NCBI GenBank assembly: GCA_022606135.1 | Contig: JABYQN010000008.1 | Coordinates: 1,736,001-1,800,000, forward strand | Direction: 5' to 3' | From: Fomes fomentarius | Taxonomy: Eukaryota > Basidiomycota > Agaricomycetes > Polyporales > Polyporaceae | Length of the DNA: 64,000 bases | In this document: in pieces, positions 30,069 through 40,665 of the stretch | Position numbering within the stretch: the first letter of the stretch is position 1 | Layout: each line of letters begins with the position of its first letter | Notes under the pieces: model-generated | What the model was told of the DNA's origin: nothing | Database searches by the model: none | What the model saw: only the letters and a program-made list of their open reading frames with translations | Position numbers and translations under genes: made by a program

Positions 30069-30742
30069 TAAATTTTCTCATTCGTTTCCATGAGGTGCCA
30101 AATGTGTACATGTCGTAGGAATTAGTGATGCTTGTCAGTACCAGCCACCGGGATAGTATGTACTATGATGCTGTCTCGCGTCATGTATCAGCTCCACCCG
30201 CAATGATTCATGACTCGATCCAAGAGCTACGCTGACCGAGAGACACACCGCTACTAGAGGAGTAAGCCGCTAGAGTATGGTACATATGTAACCCCGAGCC
30301 TCTTTCAGTACGAAAGTAGACCCGCCGCTCTGTGTCATTGAGCGCTTATCACGTCCCTCAGACGTAAGTGGAAACAGGGTACTACTGAGTAGACGCGGGA
30401 TCACTGCTTGTGGTTTGTTCTTCCACCGAATTTGTCGCTCAAAGTGGTTCAACGTTTTCCTGGGTATGTAGCATTCCCTTGAAGGTGCCGCGTGACTGGC
30501 CCCGGGGCGCTGGTGTGTAGGTGTCAGCTTTCCACCCCAGTGGAGTTCCGAAAGCTGAGCAAATTTGAAATCCTCAGGATTGTTGAGGGTACCCAAGGAT
30601 GTCCACCGCCGGGTCCGATCCCGCAAGTCACCGAACTTGTACTACTTTAACAGCAATTTTTTTGCGGAGGGAGTACACGTCTCCGCCTTGAAGCTGGAAG
30701 GTTGGATGGCAGGCCGCCGTCAAATCCTGAAACACGACCATC
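30069..30742. other. intergenic, promoter of BAHD1
   Basis: No gene is recognised. The sequence just before 30743 (CCGCCTTGAAGCTGGA) resembles that before BAHD2, so the promoters share ancestry. Confidence 0.45.
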
Positions 30743-32421
30743 ATGTCACATCAAGGTATGTGGGTACTCACTACTGCCTACCAAACATGAGACGACCCAT
30801 TGCCACAGATATCCTACTGGAGACCATCTCCCGTACACGCTTGCAACCAACACTTCCACAGAGCTCAGCACGCACAGCACCCTTGTCCATTCTAGATAAT
30901 TCTACTTCGCGGTACGCCTTGACAAGTGCCGTATGGTACTTCGATCGCCCAGCTGGAGGGAACGACGGACTGCAAGCGCTCTCCAATCAAGCCCTCACCG
31001 TTTCCCTTCGGTCCACGCTCAACTCATATCCACAATGGGCTGGGCAGCTGCATTGGATCCCGCACGACCCCGCTAACGGGCATCGTCCGAATCATGGACG
31101 TGTCGCACTCACCTACGGCTCATCAGACGATCCAGGGATCGAGCTCATCGAGGCGCGTAGCTCGAGCACACTCGCATCGCTCGTTCCAGACAGCGCCGCC
31201 CGCATCTCCAGCGGCGCGTGGTTCGCAGATTCCTTCCCTTCCCACCAACTCCTCTCCCCCACGTCTTTCGCGTTGCACAACACAGATGAGTACGAGGGGC
31301 GCCACTGTGTCTCCGTCCAATTGACGACCTTCACCTGCGGCGGGATAAGTATCGGGATCCGGATCGTGCACTGCCTCGCAGACGCAACTGCCATGTTTCA
31401 GTTCGTAAAGGACTGGGCAGCCGTCCACCGTGCTGTGCTCTCTCATAGCCCACTTCCGGAGCTCAAGCCAATATTCGACCCCGCTCTGGTCGACAATGCC
31501 GCTGCAGGAGATATCAAGCGCTCCGCACCGGACCCCGCACTCATGAGCATCGCAAAGGCGCTCCCGATGGTCCACTCCGACTGGTGGTCGTCCGCTAACA
31601 GTTGTCCCGCGATCATGCTTGGTGCAACCAACGTCCCCGAGGAGAGCAAAGGCACAGACCTCGGGCCGTCAGACGACGCCGTCTTTGCGCCCGTCGCACA
31701 CTACCTCCTCTATTTCTCGCCGAGGGAAATCCAGCGTGTCTACGAAGACGCAACTCGCCAGCAGCAGCAGCAGCAGGATTCTTTCTCTTCCTCTGTCTCT
31801 GCAGCGCCGCGGATTTCCCACCTCGACGCGTTGGTAGCGTTCGTATGGCGACTCATCACTCGCGCACGCGGAATGGAGCACGACCAGGGACCCGTCAACC
31901 TTGCATTCACCCTCGGTGTCCGCTCCCGACTCTCCCCACCGCTCCCCGACGTGCTCCTCGGGTCTCCAGTGATCGCTGCCCGCGTTTCGCTGACGGGCGA
32001 GCAGATCGCCTCGTCGTTGGCCCCGGCTGCGTCTGCAATCCGTGCTGCCGTGTCGCAGTTCACCCCGGACGCGATATCTGCATTGTTGCATCAGATGGCA
32101 TACGAGATCATCCCGCAGAACATTTGGCATGCCTTCCTTCATGGAGAACGACACTCGATCGTATCGTCCTGGCAGAACCTGGGTGCCTATGGGGTCGACT
32201 TTGGTGGAGGGACTCCACCTAGATATGTCGATGCGGTGATGCCGAGCGCGGACGGATGCTTCCATGTCATGGAGGCTGGTCCTCCTGAGGTAGTGTCGGA
32301 GAAAACTGGTGGGAGCGGGCGTTGGTACAACGAACCGGTATGCTTGTCCCTGCACCTGAAAGCAGACATGATGGAGAAACTGCTCAAGGACCCAGAATTC
32401 CGAAAGTATAGAGACAGCTGA
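30743..32421 (+). CDS. BAHD-family acyltransferase (BAHD1)
   Basis: Exon 1 is only 13 nt (30743-30755, MSHQ plus one base). Exon 2 is 30809-32421; GTATGT...ACAG joins them to DILLET, giving 541 aa. The same intron splits BAHD2, which supports the model against reading straight through. The catalytic HxxxD is HCLADA in the middle, preceded by a stretch that pairs conserved Gly and Cys (TFTCGGISIGIRIV). The DFGWG-like structural motif is DFGGG near the C-terminus. These enzymes move an acyl group from acyl-CoA onto an alcohol or amine of a small molecule, usually in secondary metabolism or detoxification; the acceptor cannot be read. A Gln run (QQQQQQ) marks a variable linker between the two halves. 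The gene is convergent with the REEP gene downstream. Confidence 0.82.
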
Positions 32422-32665
32422 GCACGCACAATTCCTGTAGCTTGTAGTGGAGGCGGAGATAGAGAAAGAGCGCGCAGGGTCTACGATCGTGCCAGTAATA
32501 TTACATCCACTAGATACAGAAGAAGGGGAGAGAAATGCCAATTCCGATGACAATGCGAGAGCGATAGCGGTGTGTTCATGAAAGTCTGGTGTTCGGTGCC
32601 GTGTCGTATGAGGTTCCGTGTCGTGTTCCACAACGATAGGTCATGTCGTCGTCCCACCTGGCACC

Positions 32666-33770
32666 TCACTCGATCTTCCCCTTTTCCGCACCACCCCACC
32701 CAAACCAGCTCCCTCTCTGCGCCTGACCCGGCCGTGTAGGGGAGTCACCTTCCATGTCGCTCGGCACCTCGACCTCCTCGAACGCCCCATTCTTGCCGTG
32801 TCCACTAGATGACGCATGCGACCTACCCTCGCCATCAACAGGGGGCATCGGAACCGTCTCAAACGCTGGACTCGATGTCACAGAGGAGACATCGTACCCC
32901 GTATGCTCCTGCTCAAGCGCAGCCAGCTCCGCCTCCAGCTGTCTCCGGCGCTCCGACATGCTGCTGTTCTGCCTCTTCGGCTTCGAGCTCGAGCTTGGGC
33001 CTCCAGATCCGGATCCCGAACTGCCACTACCCGTCGCAGCGTTCACCGCCGCGCGCGCAGCGGAGGCCTGCGCCTGCGTAAGGAGGGCCGCGCCACCAGC
33101 GAGGATACCGGGGCCATACGTGCTCCACAGCCCCGCGACAAGCTGCGCGGGGCCAGAGACGGGGTCGTTTAGCGAGGGCGGGGCGCCGGTGTGCGTCGCT
33201 GCCTCCTCTTCGAGCGGCGAGGGGCCCGAGGGGTTCGTCTGCGCCTGCGAGACGGCGCCGGAGACCTGCTCCCAGGCGCGGCGGAGGAGGCGTTGGAAGT
33301 AGTTGTAGACGTACACTTTCGCATGCGCGAGCGCAGAGTCGATCTGCGTCTCGTGTGCGGAGAAGAAGGGGCGGAGCTGCGTTTGGTAGAGCCATGCGGA
33401 GCCGGCTGTTTGTGGGAGTGCAAGGTAGAGGAGGAAGAGGGTCTTCAGGGGGTAGTACAGCGGCAGCCTGAAGCAAAAGAAACAAAGAAATGTGAGGGAC
33501 TTGGGAGGAGGTGAAGGAGGACAAGACGTACCATGAGACGAGCCATTCAGCGACGTACTCGACCGCTATGATGCACCCCAGCACACTCCAGTACATGAGC
33601 CATCGTTCGAGCTCTGCTTCGTTTGCTGGCCGTTGCGAGAGTACCTTGTATGAGGCGTAGCCGGGGTAGAGAAATGATGTGGTCGCGCTAGCGGTACTTT
33701 AGCCTCTGAGGACGAGCAGGTTTGCTGGAGAGACAGACCTGATGATTCGGAAGAGCAGGTAGAATATCAT
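32666..33770 (-). CDS. REEP/Yop1 (TB2/DP1/HVA22) membrane-shaping protein
   Basis: Exons 33770-33739, 33687-33532 and 33467-32666 join in frame to 329 aa. The start MIFYLLFRIISATTSFLYPG with YASYKVLS is the family signature. Two hairpin membrane segments follow (WSVLGCIIAVEYVAEWLVSW and LPLYYPLKTLFLLYLALPQT), then the amphipathic QLRPFFSAHETQID. Family knowledge: these proteins sit in the endoplasmic reticulum and curve tubules. A tail of about 210 residues follows, longer than in Yop1 itself, with Ser/Gly/Pro-rich linkers and a short coiled coil (SERRRQLEAELAALEQEH). It ends SWFGWGGAEKGK. The first intron uses GTCTGT, a weak but acceptable donor. Confidence 0.85.
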
Positions 33771-34129
33771 GTTTAGATCGTGACGCGTCGAGGAGTGTGT
33801 GGGTCGTGGTGGGTCATGGAGGTAACGAAGAGAGCACGCTTGTTATAGCTTGCAACGGTCGGCTGTCCGGCCCTGCCTCTCGCTTCATGGATCGATCAAC
33901 TCTTTTGTTACCAGGCCTATTGAGGACTTACTTAACTTTGTTACTCAGTAACAACGTCATATCAGTCCAGTAAGCCTGCTGAGGGCCGGAGTACTAATGC
34001 TATAGACTGACGCGAATACACATGGTTTCCGCGTGCCCTTCGTCAATCTCTCGAACTTTACCGAGCACCGCGACCGCAGGCAACCACACGAGCCCCGCCA
34101 GGCAGATGAGTGCACCGATATATCTCAGT
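33771..34129. other. intergenic, promoter of the REEP gene
   Basis: No gene recognised. The tandem-duplicated block begins near 34130. Confidence 0.45.
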
Positions 34130-34255
34130 TGGCCACACTTTGTACACGATGATCCGATACATCATAAATTAAAGCGACGGAGCTACAAGCTAATCATGTT
34201 CATCTGGGAATCATACCAGGCTCGGAGCATAGGCTCCTCGGTCCGAGAAGCATCT

Positions 34256-35451
34256 CTAGTGCAACGTGATGTCGGCGAACACAGGACGATGATCACTTGC
34301 CAGGATCCCGTCATCCGTGAGCGAAGAACCAACGTGGTACGCGTCCGACGTCCTGGAGAACGCTGTCAGAGCATGCCCTTGATGGAAACAAATCGCTTCA
34401 CTCACCAGTTGCCGTTGCTGTCACCATACACGAAATCGATCCGGGTGTACGACGACCCTTCTCCGGGGCCCGTGAAACCGGTAGATGTCGCAAACTCGCC
34501 CGACACGAACTCGCGAGGTGTCTCCGCTCTCAAGTCGAGCAGCTTGAAGTCGGGCAGAGACCCGTCCGGAACAGCGTACTTCTGAGCGAAGGTAGCATTG
34601 ATCGCCACAGGAGCGATCTGCCCCGTAATGACCTGGTATGCGCCAGAAGCCGAGCCGGTGGAGGGGCTGTTGAAATCGCCAGTAACGATTACGGGGTTGC
34701 CGGTCTTGTAGGCCTCGTAGCGGGCACGGGTGAGCATCAGTGAAGCAGCCAGACGACGCTGAGCGTCGGATCGGTCATCTAGATGAGTGTTGATGTACGT
34801 GAACTCCATCGGGGCCGAAGGGTTCGACTTCGCCTTGAGGCGCGTCACAGTGGCGACCCTGGAGGACCCCGCACCAGGGAACTTCGAGGGTTCAAAAGGC
34901 GTATCGCTGTTCATGAGTGATGAGTAATAAGACGCCTGAAATTGGGACATGCCAACGACTACTTACGAAAGCCAGAATGAATCATTGGACACGAGCTCAA
35001 CGTCCGACTTCTTGTAGAAGATCGGGCTGAACTCTCCGGCGGCAACACCGTCATCACGTCCAACACCAACCCAGCCCCATCCATTACCAAGCAGCGTAGC
35101 GAGGTCGTTGACCTGCCTCACGAGGGCCTCCTGGAAGCCTACCCCATGTTTGAACGCTTCTTCTACAACTTCCAAGAAGGACTTACCAGCAAGGATAACG
35201 CCCTCGTTGTGAAGTTGCTGGAACACCTTGACCCGCCTGGTGCTCCACGGTTGCTCGCCTTTCTTGCCGTAGTAGCTCGGTGTCTGCAAAGGGTCGGAAA
35301 GAGAGTCGAGCGACTGCTGGACAGTGATACTGTCGGGTTGGGAGTCGAAACGCAGATTGTAGGTCGCAATGCGGAAGGTTTGATCTGCGGCAACTAGACC
35401 GGAGGTCAGAGCAAGGGTCAGGAAGGCCAGAAATGGCGCGAGGGACAACAT
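34256..35451 (-). CDS. secreted endonuclease/exonuclease/phosphatase-fold protein (EEP1)
   Basis: Exons 35451-35187, 35138-34967, 34906-34406 and 34352-34256 give 344 aa. A signal peptide (MLSLAPFLAFLTLALTSGLVAA) precedes the DNase-I-like fold: QTFRIATYNLRFDS (strand 1 Asn), FWLSDTPFEPSKFPGAGSSR, INTHLDD (His-Asp), VIVTGDFNSP (Asp-Asn), TRIDFVYG and ASDHRPVFADI (Asp-His). All catalytic positions of the fold are present. Such proteins hydrolyse nucleic acids, phospholipids or sugar phosphates; secretion suggests an extracellular nuclease or phosphatase, but the substrate cannot be read. Every joint is GT-AG and conserved with EEP2. Splicing of the last intron is needed to include the catalytic DHRP motif. 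Confidence 0.85.
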
Positions 35452-35514
35452 GGCGGGGTGTTATTGGGTGGAGAGCGTCGGTCACTGCGTCGAACGGAAC
35501 TCTTTCAAGGGGAG

Positions 35515-35522
35515 TTATATAT
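35515..35522 (-). promoter_or_regulatory. TATA box of EEP1
   Basis: TATATAAC on the - strand lies 65-70 bp before the ATG at 35451; the equivalent TATATAAT precedes EEP2 at the same distance. Confidence 0.6.
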
Positions 35523-36429
35523 GATGGACCTCAGGAACATTGGCCGCGTTCGGTTCGCGAGTCGCAATGTCTTCTGCGTATTACCGAACGGCCATCAGGG
35601 CGGAGGAGTCCTAAGCGTTGTCAATGACATTGTCAAGCCGTGATGAAAGCTGACATGACGGCGGGCGCGGACGACGTGAGCACGTCGCGCAACTCAAGGA
35701 CTCACCTTCCAAGTTAGAGATAGGCCCAATGCCGAACCTCGTCAGGAACTGAGCGGCGAGTGTAGATTATAGCCCCCAGGTTAGCTTGAAGCCCATGGCG
35801 GTTTCTCGCCATGAACGTGCTTCGCGGACAGGACCCAGTGGGTGCAGATAACGTTCACGTTATCGTATAAAGTCTCCAATTGGAGGTAGTGCGAGAGGGA
35901 GATAAGTTGTAGCTTGGTACCGGAGCATGGCTGGTGGTGGTATGTAAACGTTGGTTATTGACGCACGGCTGAAGCTGTGTGGCGCGGCTCAACAGCGCGG
36001 TCCGGGTCCGTCCGAAGCTCTGAGCTTTCCGGTCCGACTGCATCGTTAGTTTCGTACGCTCACCTTGGAGCCGTCATGAGCTCACAAATCATGACTATTA
36101 CCTCAAGCTGTCGAAAGAAGCACGGTAAATACTTGTTGTAAACACGCAGGGGAACGTGAGACGGGGATACCGGCCGTTCGGTGACAGTCAAACGGCGGGG
36201 ATAGAGAGCTCTTGTGCCCGGGCCTGAGGGTTATTTACTGCCACGCGGTGCACACCTTCACCCCGTGAGTATGATCTTCGAAAAGGGTTCATATACTTAC
36301 ACCAACGGAACGACGCCAGGTCTGCGATGTGCGAATTGGTCGAGGTGGTGGGGAAGCCCACAAAGAGAGGTTACATATGCCCCCACCTACTCACTCGTTC
36401 GTGCCCTTTTCCGCCTCACTCCACCCAAA
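35523..36429. other. intergenic within duplication unit 1
   Basis: No gene. It matches 39490-40440 of unit 2, including a conserved CTTCGAAAAGGGT.TATATACTTACAC segment (36268 and 40267) that may be promoter-like. Confidence 0.5.
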
Positions 36430-37400
36430 CCACCGTTCCCTCTCTGTGCCTGACCCGGGCGTGTAGAGGAATCACCTTCCATGTCACTGGACGCCTCGAC
36501 TCAAAACCACGGTACCCAATTTCGGACTTCGACGTTCACGAAAACGATCACACAACTATTGCTCTCGCATTGGCATCCGCATTTCTCCCCCTTCTTCTAT
36601 ATCTAATAGATGTAGTGGATGTAATATTACTACCAGCATCTCTGGCCCTACCAATTGAGGAGTTTTCTGAACTTCATGCTCAGTTGTGTCTATACTTTCG
36701 CAGTTCTGGGTCCTGGAGCAGAGTCTCTCCATCACGTCCGCTCTCAGGTGACACGGTGCAGGGACAAGCATACTGGCTCGTCGCATCAGCGCCCGCTCCC
36801 ACCAATTTTCTCCTAGATAACCTCAGGAGGACCAGCCTCCATGACATGGATGATCCATCCATGCTCGGCATCACCGCGTTGACAGATCCATTAGCTTCCA
36901 TAAGCGTGGTTTGCCTACGCCGTTGGTGCGCATCCCTCTTGCTGTTTGCAACAAATTTCACAACTAGACGGCATCCCTCCACCAAAGTCGACCTCGTAGG
37001 CATCCAGGTTCTGCCACGATGTCACGGTCGAGTACTAGTGTCGTTCTCCAAGGAAGGCACGCCAAATGCGCTGTTGGATTGATCTCGTATGCCATCTGAT
37101 GCAACAACGCAGATATCGCGTCCGGGGTGAACTGCGACAGCGCAACTCGGCTTCCACTTGCAGCCGGGGCCAACGAGGAGGCGATCTGTCCGCACGTCAG
37201 TGAGACGAGGGCAAGGGTGATGGGAGACCCAAGGAACGCGTCAGGGGGAGAAGGGGAGAGTCGTGAGCGCACACCGAGGGTGAATGCAAGGCTGACAAGT
37301 CCCTGATTATCCTCTATTCCGCGTGGCCAACGCGTTGAGGCAGGAGAACCACGGTGCCGCCGCTAGAGCTAGAGGAAGAATCCTGCGAGCGAGCGCTTGA
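36430..37400 (-). pseudogene. BAHD acyltransferase remnant (C-terminal part)
   Basis: The - strand carries the last third of a BAHD gene in broken frames: 37272-36964 gives RSRLSPSPPDAFLGSPIT, SLTCGQIASSLAPAAS and FTPDAISALLHQMAYEI. Further on, pieces of the end (SMDGSSMSW, QDPELRKYRH) sit in another frame. HxxxD and the N-terminal two thirds are missing; homology to BAHD2 fades near 37400. Insertions in the DFGGG region disrupt it. It is the unit-1 counterpart of BAHD2 in the tandem duplication. Confidence 0.8.
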
Positions 37401-38094
37401 TTCCCTAAAGTAGGCAGCCTGTTGGGCGGGCACAGGGCCTTGAATCGAAAAATGTAATGCGCTACAGGAATTCGAACTCACACAATGCACCCAATCCAAA
37501 CAATACTGTGCATGGGGCCAAACACTGCTCCATGCTGCCTTGAGAAAGTGTCATTCTAGATAGAATATCATAATGGCTTTGCTGGACTCGAGCAAAATAT
37601 CTCTCTCCTCCCCCAAGAACAAGCTCAATGGAGAGCCCAGTTCTCCTTGATTCCGGCTAGATTTTGGTACATAGACACTAGTAGGTTACGTAAGCTTGAC
37701 AACCAGTGATAAAATGCCAGAAGATGCAAATGCAAGGGGAACGGTGCACCCATAGGAGACACAACCTTGAATCCTCGGTGCGATCAGGCACCCGTCCGAT
37801 AACTGCATAATACGTGGAACACATCGGGCAGAGATTTAACTTTACTTATAATAACATCATGGTGCAAGATATCTTACAGGTTCTGTTCTCACGTCATCGG
37901 CACAAGATATGCCGATATGGAGAAGTGATCGGACTGCAGTGTTGCACTTGATGTATGATCTGTATGACAGAACTATACCTCACATCATCACTGGTACCTA
38001 CTGCCACACTTCCAACTTGAATATCTAGTTCAGATATTTTCTGTTCACCACCAATCTGTGCCATGCTTACCCCAGAAATATTCAGCTTTGTCCC
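37401..38094. other. intergenic spacer between duplication units
   Basis: AT-richer than its surroundings, with no gene recognised. It may include sequence inserted after the duplication. Confidence 0.45.
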
Positions 38095-38221
38095 CAGTGG
38101 ACACTTTGCACACGATGATCAGATACATCATATAATACAGCAACGGAGCTACAAGCTAATCATGTCCATCTGGATATCATACGAGACTCTGAGCATAGGC
38201 TCCGCGGTCCGAGAAGCATCT

Positions 38222-39418
38222 CTAGTGCAACGTGATGTCGGCGAACACAGGACGATGATCACTTGCCAGGACCCCGTCGTCCGTGAGCGAAGAACCAACG
38301 TGGTACGCGTTCGACGTCCTGGAGAACCCTGTCAGAGTATGCCCTCAATGGAAACAAATCAGTTCGCTGACCATTTGCCGTTGCTGCCACCATACACGAA
38401 ATCGATCCGGGTGTACGACGACGCGTCTCCGGGGCCCGCGAAACCCGTGTATGTCGCAAACTCGCCCGTCACGAACTCGCGAGGTGTCTCCGCTTTCAAG
38501 TCGAGCAGCTTGAAGTCGGGCAGAGTGCCGTCCGGAACAGCGTACTTCTGAGCGAAGGTAGCATTGATCGCCACAGGAGCGATCTGCCCCGTGATGACCT
38601 GGTATGCGCCAGAATCCGAGCCGGTGGAGGGACTGTTGAAATCGCCAGTGATGATTACGGGGCTGCCGGTCTTGTAGGCCTCGTAGCGGGCACGGGTGAG
38701 CATCAGTGAAGCAGCCAAACGGCGCTGGGCATCGGATTGGTCATCCAGATGAGTGTTGATGTACGTGAACTCCACCGGGGCCGAAGGGTTCGACTTCAAC
38801 TTGAGGCGCGTTGCAGTGGCGACCCTGAAGGATCCCGCACCAGGGAACCTCGAGGGTTCGAACGGCGTATTGCTATCCATGAGTGATAAGAAGCCTGAAA
38901 TTGGGACATGCTAACGACTACTTACGAAAGCCAGAATGAATCATTGGACACGAGCTCAACGTCCGACTTCTTGTAGAAAATAGGGCTGAACTCTCCGGCG
39001 GCAACACCATCATCGCGTCCAACACCAACCCAGCCCCATCCATTACCAAGCAGCGTAGCGAGATCGTTGACTTGCCTCACGAGGGCCTCCTGGAAGCCTG
39101 CCCAATGCTCGAACTCCCGCACGATAATACCAACAACTTCAAAGAAGACTCACCAGCAAGGACAACGCCCTCGTTGTGAAGTTGCTGGAACACCTTGATC
39201 CGCCTGGTACTCCACGGTTGCTCGCCTTTCTTGCCGTAGTAGCTGGGTGTCTGCAAAGGGTCGGAGAGAGAGTCGAGCGACTGCTGGACAGTGATACTGT
39301 CGGGCTGGGAGTCGTAACGCAGATTGTAGGTCGCAATGCGGAAGGTTTGATCTGCAGCAACTAGACCGGAGGTCAGAGCAAGGATCAGGAAGGCCAGAAA
39401 TGGCGCGAGGGACAACAT
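38222..39418 (-). CDS. secreted endonuclease/exonuclease/phosphatase-fold protein (EEP2)
   Basis: Exons 39418-39154, 39097-38926, 38872-38372 and 38318-38222 have the same lengths as EEP1 (344 aa). The signal peptide differs by one residue (FLAFLILALTSG). Fold motifs are kept: RIATYNLRYDS, FWLS-NTPFEPS, INTHLDD, VIITGDFNSP, TRIDFVYGGS and ASDHRPVFADI. The third intron starts GTCAGC where EEP1 has GTGAGT, so splicing may be less efficient; without it the protein would stop four residues later and lose the catalytic DHRP. Most protein differences from EEP1 are conservative, so both copies appear to be under selection. Substrate unknown. Confidence 0.82.
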
Positions 39419-39482
39419 GGCGGGGTGTTAATGGGGGGAGAACGTCCGTCACTTCGTCGAACGGCACTCATTCAAGGCGAAT

Positions 39483-39490
39483 TATATATG
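39483..39490 (-). promoter_or_regulatory. TATA box of EEP2
   Basis: TATATAAT on the - strand about 66 bp before the ATG at 39418, conserved with EEP1. Confidence 0.6.
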
Positions 39491-40665
39491 ATGGCCCCCA
39501 GGAACATTCGCCGCGTTCGCTTCGCGAGTCGCGATTTCTTCTGCGTATTACCGAAGGGCCATCAGGACACGCAGAACATGCGGGCGGAGGCGGCGCGCTC
39601 AGTCCGAAGCCTTGTGCTGCCGTGATGAAGGCTCACATGACGGCGGAAAAGAAGGGCACGGACGACCTGAGCACGTTGCACAACTCAAGTACTCACCTTC
39701 CATGTCAGAGACAGGCCCAGTGCCGAACCTCGTGAGGAATTGAGCGGCGAGCGTAGAAAATAGCCCCCAGGTTAGCTTGAAGCCCATGGCGGTTTCTCTC
39801 CACAAACGTGCTTCGCGGAGGACCCAGTGGGTGCAAATGACGTTCACGTTATCGTACGAATTTTCCAGAAACACCAGTTGGAGGTAGTGCGAGAGGGAGA
39901 TGAGTTGTTATAGCTTGGTACCAGACCATGGCTGGTGGTAAACGTTGGTTGCCGACGCACGATCCACCAGGCTGTGTGGCGCCCCTCAACCAGCGCGGTC
40001 CGGGTCCGTCCGAAGCACTGATGATTCTGAGCTTTCCGGTCCGACTCCATCGTTAGTAAAGAGCCGTCATGAGCTTACAATTTATAACTGCCTCAAGCTG
40101 TCGAAAAAAGCAAGGTAAATACTTGTTATAAACCTGCAGGGAAACAGTCTGAGACGGGGATACTGGCCGTTCGAGGGTGACAGAGATAGGATGTGAACAG
40201 ATCCCTTGAGCCCGGGCCTGAGGGTTATATACTACACAGTGCACACCTTCACCCTGTGAGGGTGATCTTCGAAAAGGGTATATATACTTACACAATCGGA
40301 ACGGCACCAGATCTGCGATGTGCGAATTGGTCGAGGCGGTGGACTCGGAGGAGCCCACAAAGAGAAGTTACATGTCCCCATCCTACTCAATCGTTCTTCC
40401 CCTTTTCCGCCCTACCCCACCCAAACCAGTTCCCTCTCTACGCCTAGCCCAGGTGTTTAGGGGGATGACCGGCACCTGCCATGTCACTCGGCACCTCGAT
40501 CCACGACGATTCAAACGACAAGGCACCGGATCCCGAGCTTTAGTGTTCACGACTCGCATTGCAATTAGCATCGGCATATCTCTCCCCCCCCTCTTGTGGA
40601 TGCAATAGTACTGACAGCTCTCTATCTCTGCCCCTACCAGCTGAGGAGTTTTCTGGATTCCGTGC
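39491..40665. other. intergenic within duplication unit 2
   Basis: Corresponds to 35523-36600 of unit 1. No gene recognised. Confidence 0.5.

Larger units (their letters stand above)
34130..37400. repeat. tandem segmental duplication, unit 1
   Basis: From ACACTTTG.ACACGATGAT near 34135 to AGAGGAAGAATCCTGC near 37380 this unit matches 38100-41320 in the same orientation. It covers EEP1, the intergenic region and a BAHD remnant. Identity is high over EEP exons and the intergenic region, and decays toward the BAHD end. Confidence 0.85.

Noticed and set aside
30565..30742. Extended N-terminus of BAHD1 read from an upstream ATG
   Set aside because: It reads through a conserved intron; the paralog BAHD2 shares the 13-nt exon and splice sites, and the upstream residues have no BAHD similarity.
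32754..33302. Cys/Ser-rich + strand frames opposite the REEP gene
   Set aside because: Antisense shadows of the GC-rich REEP tail.
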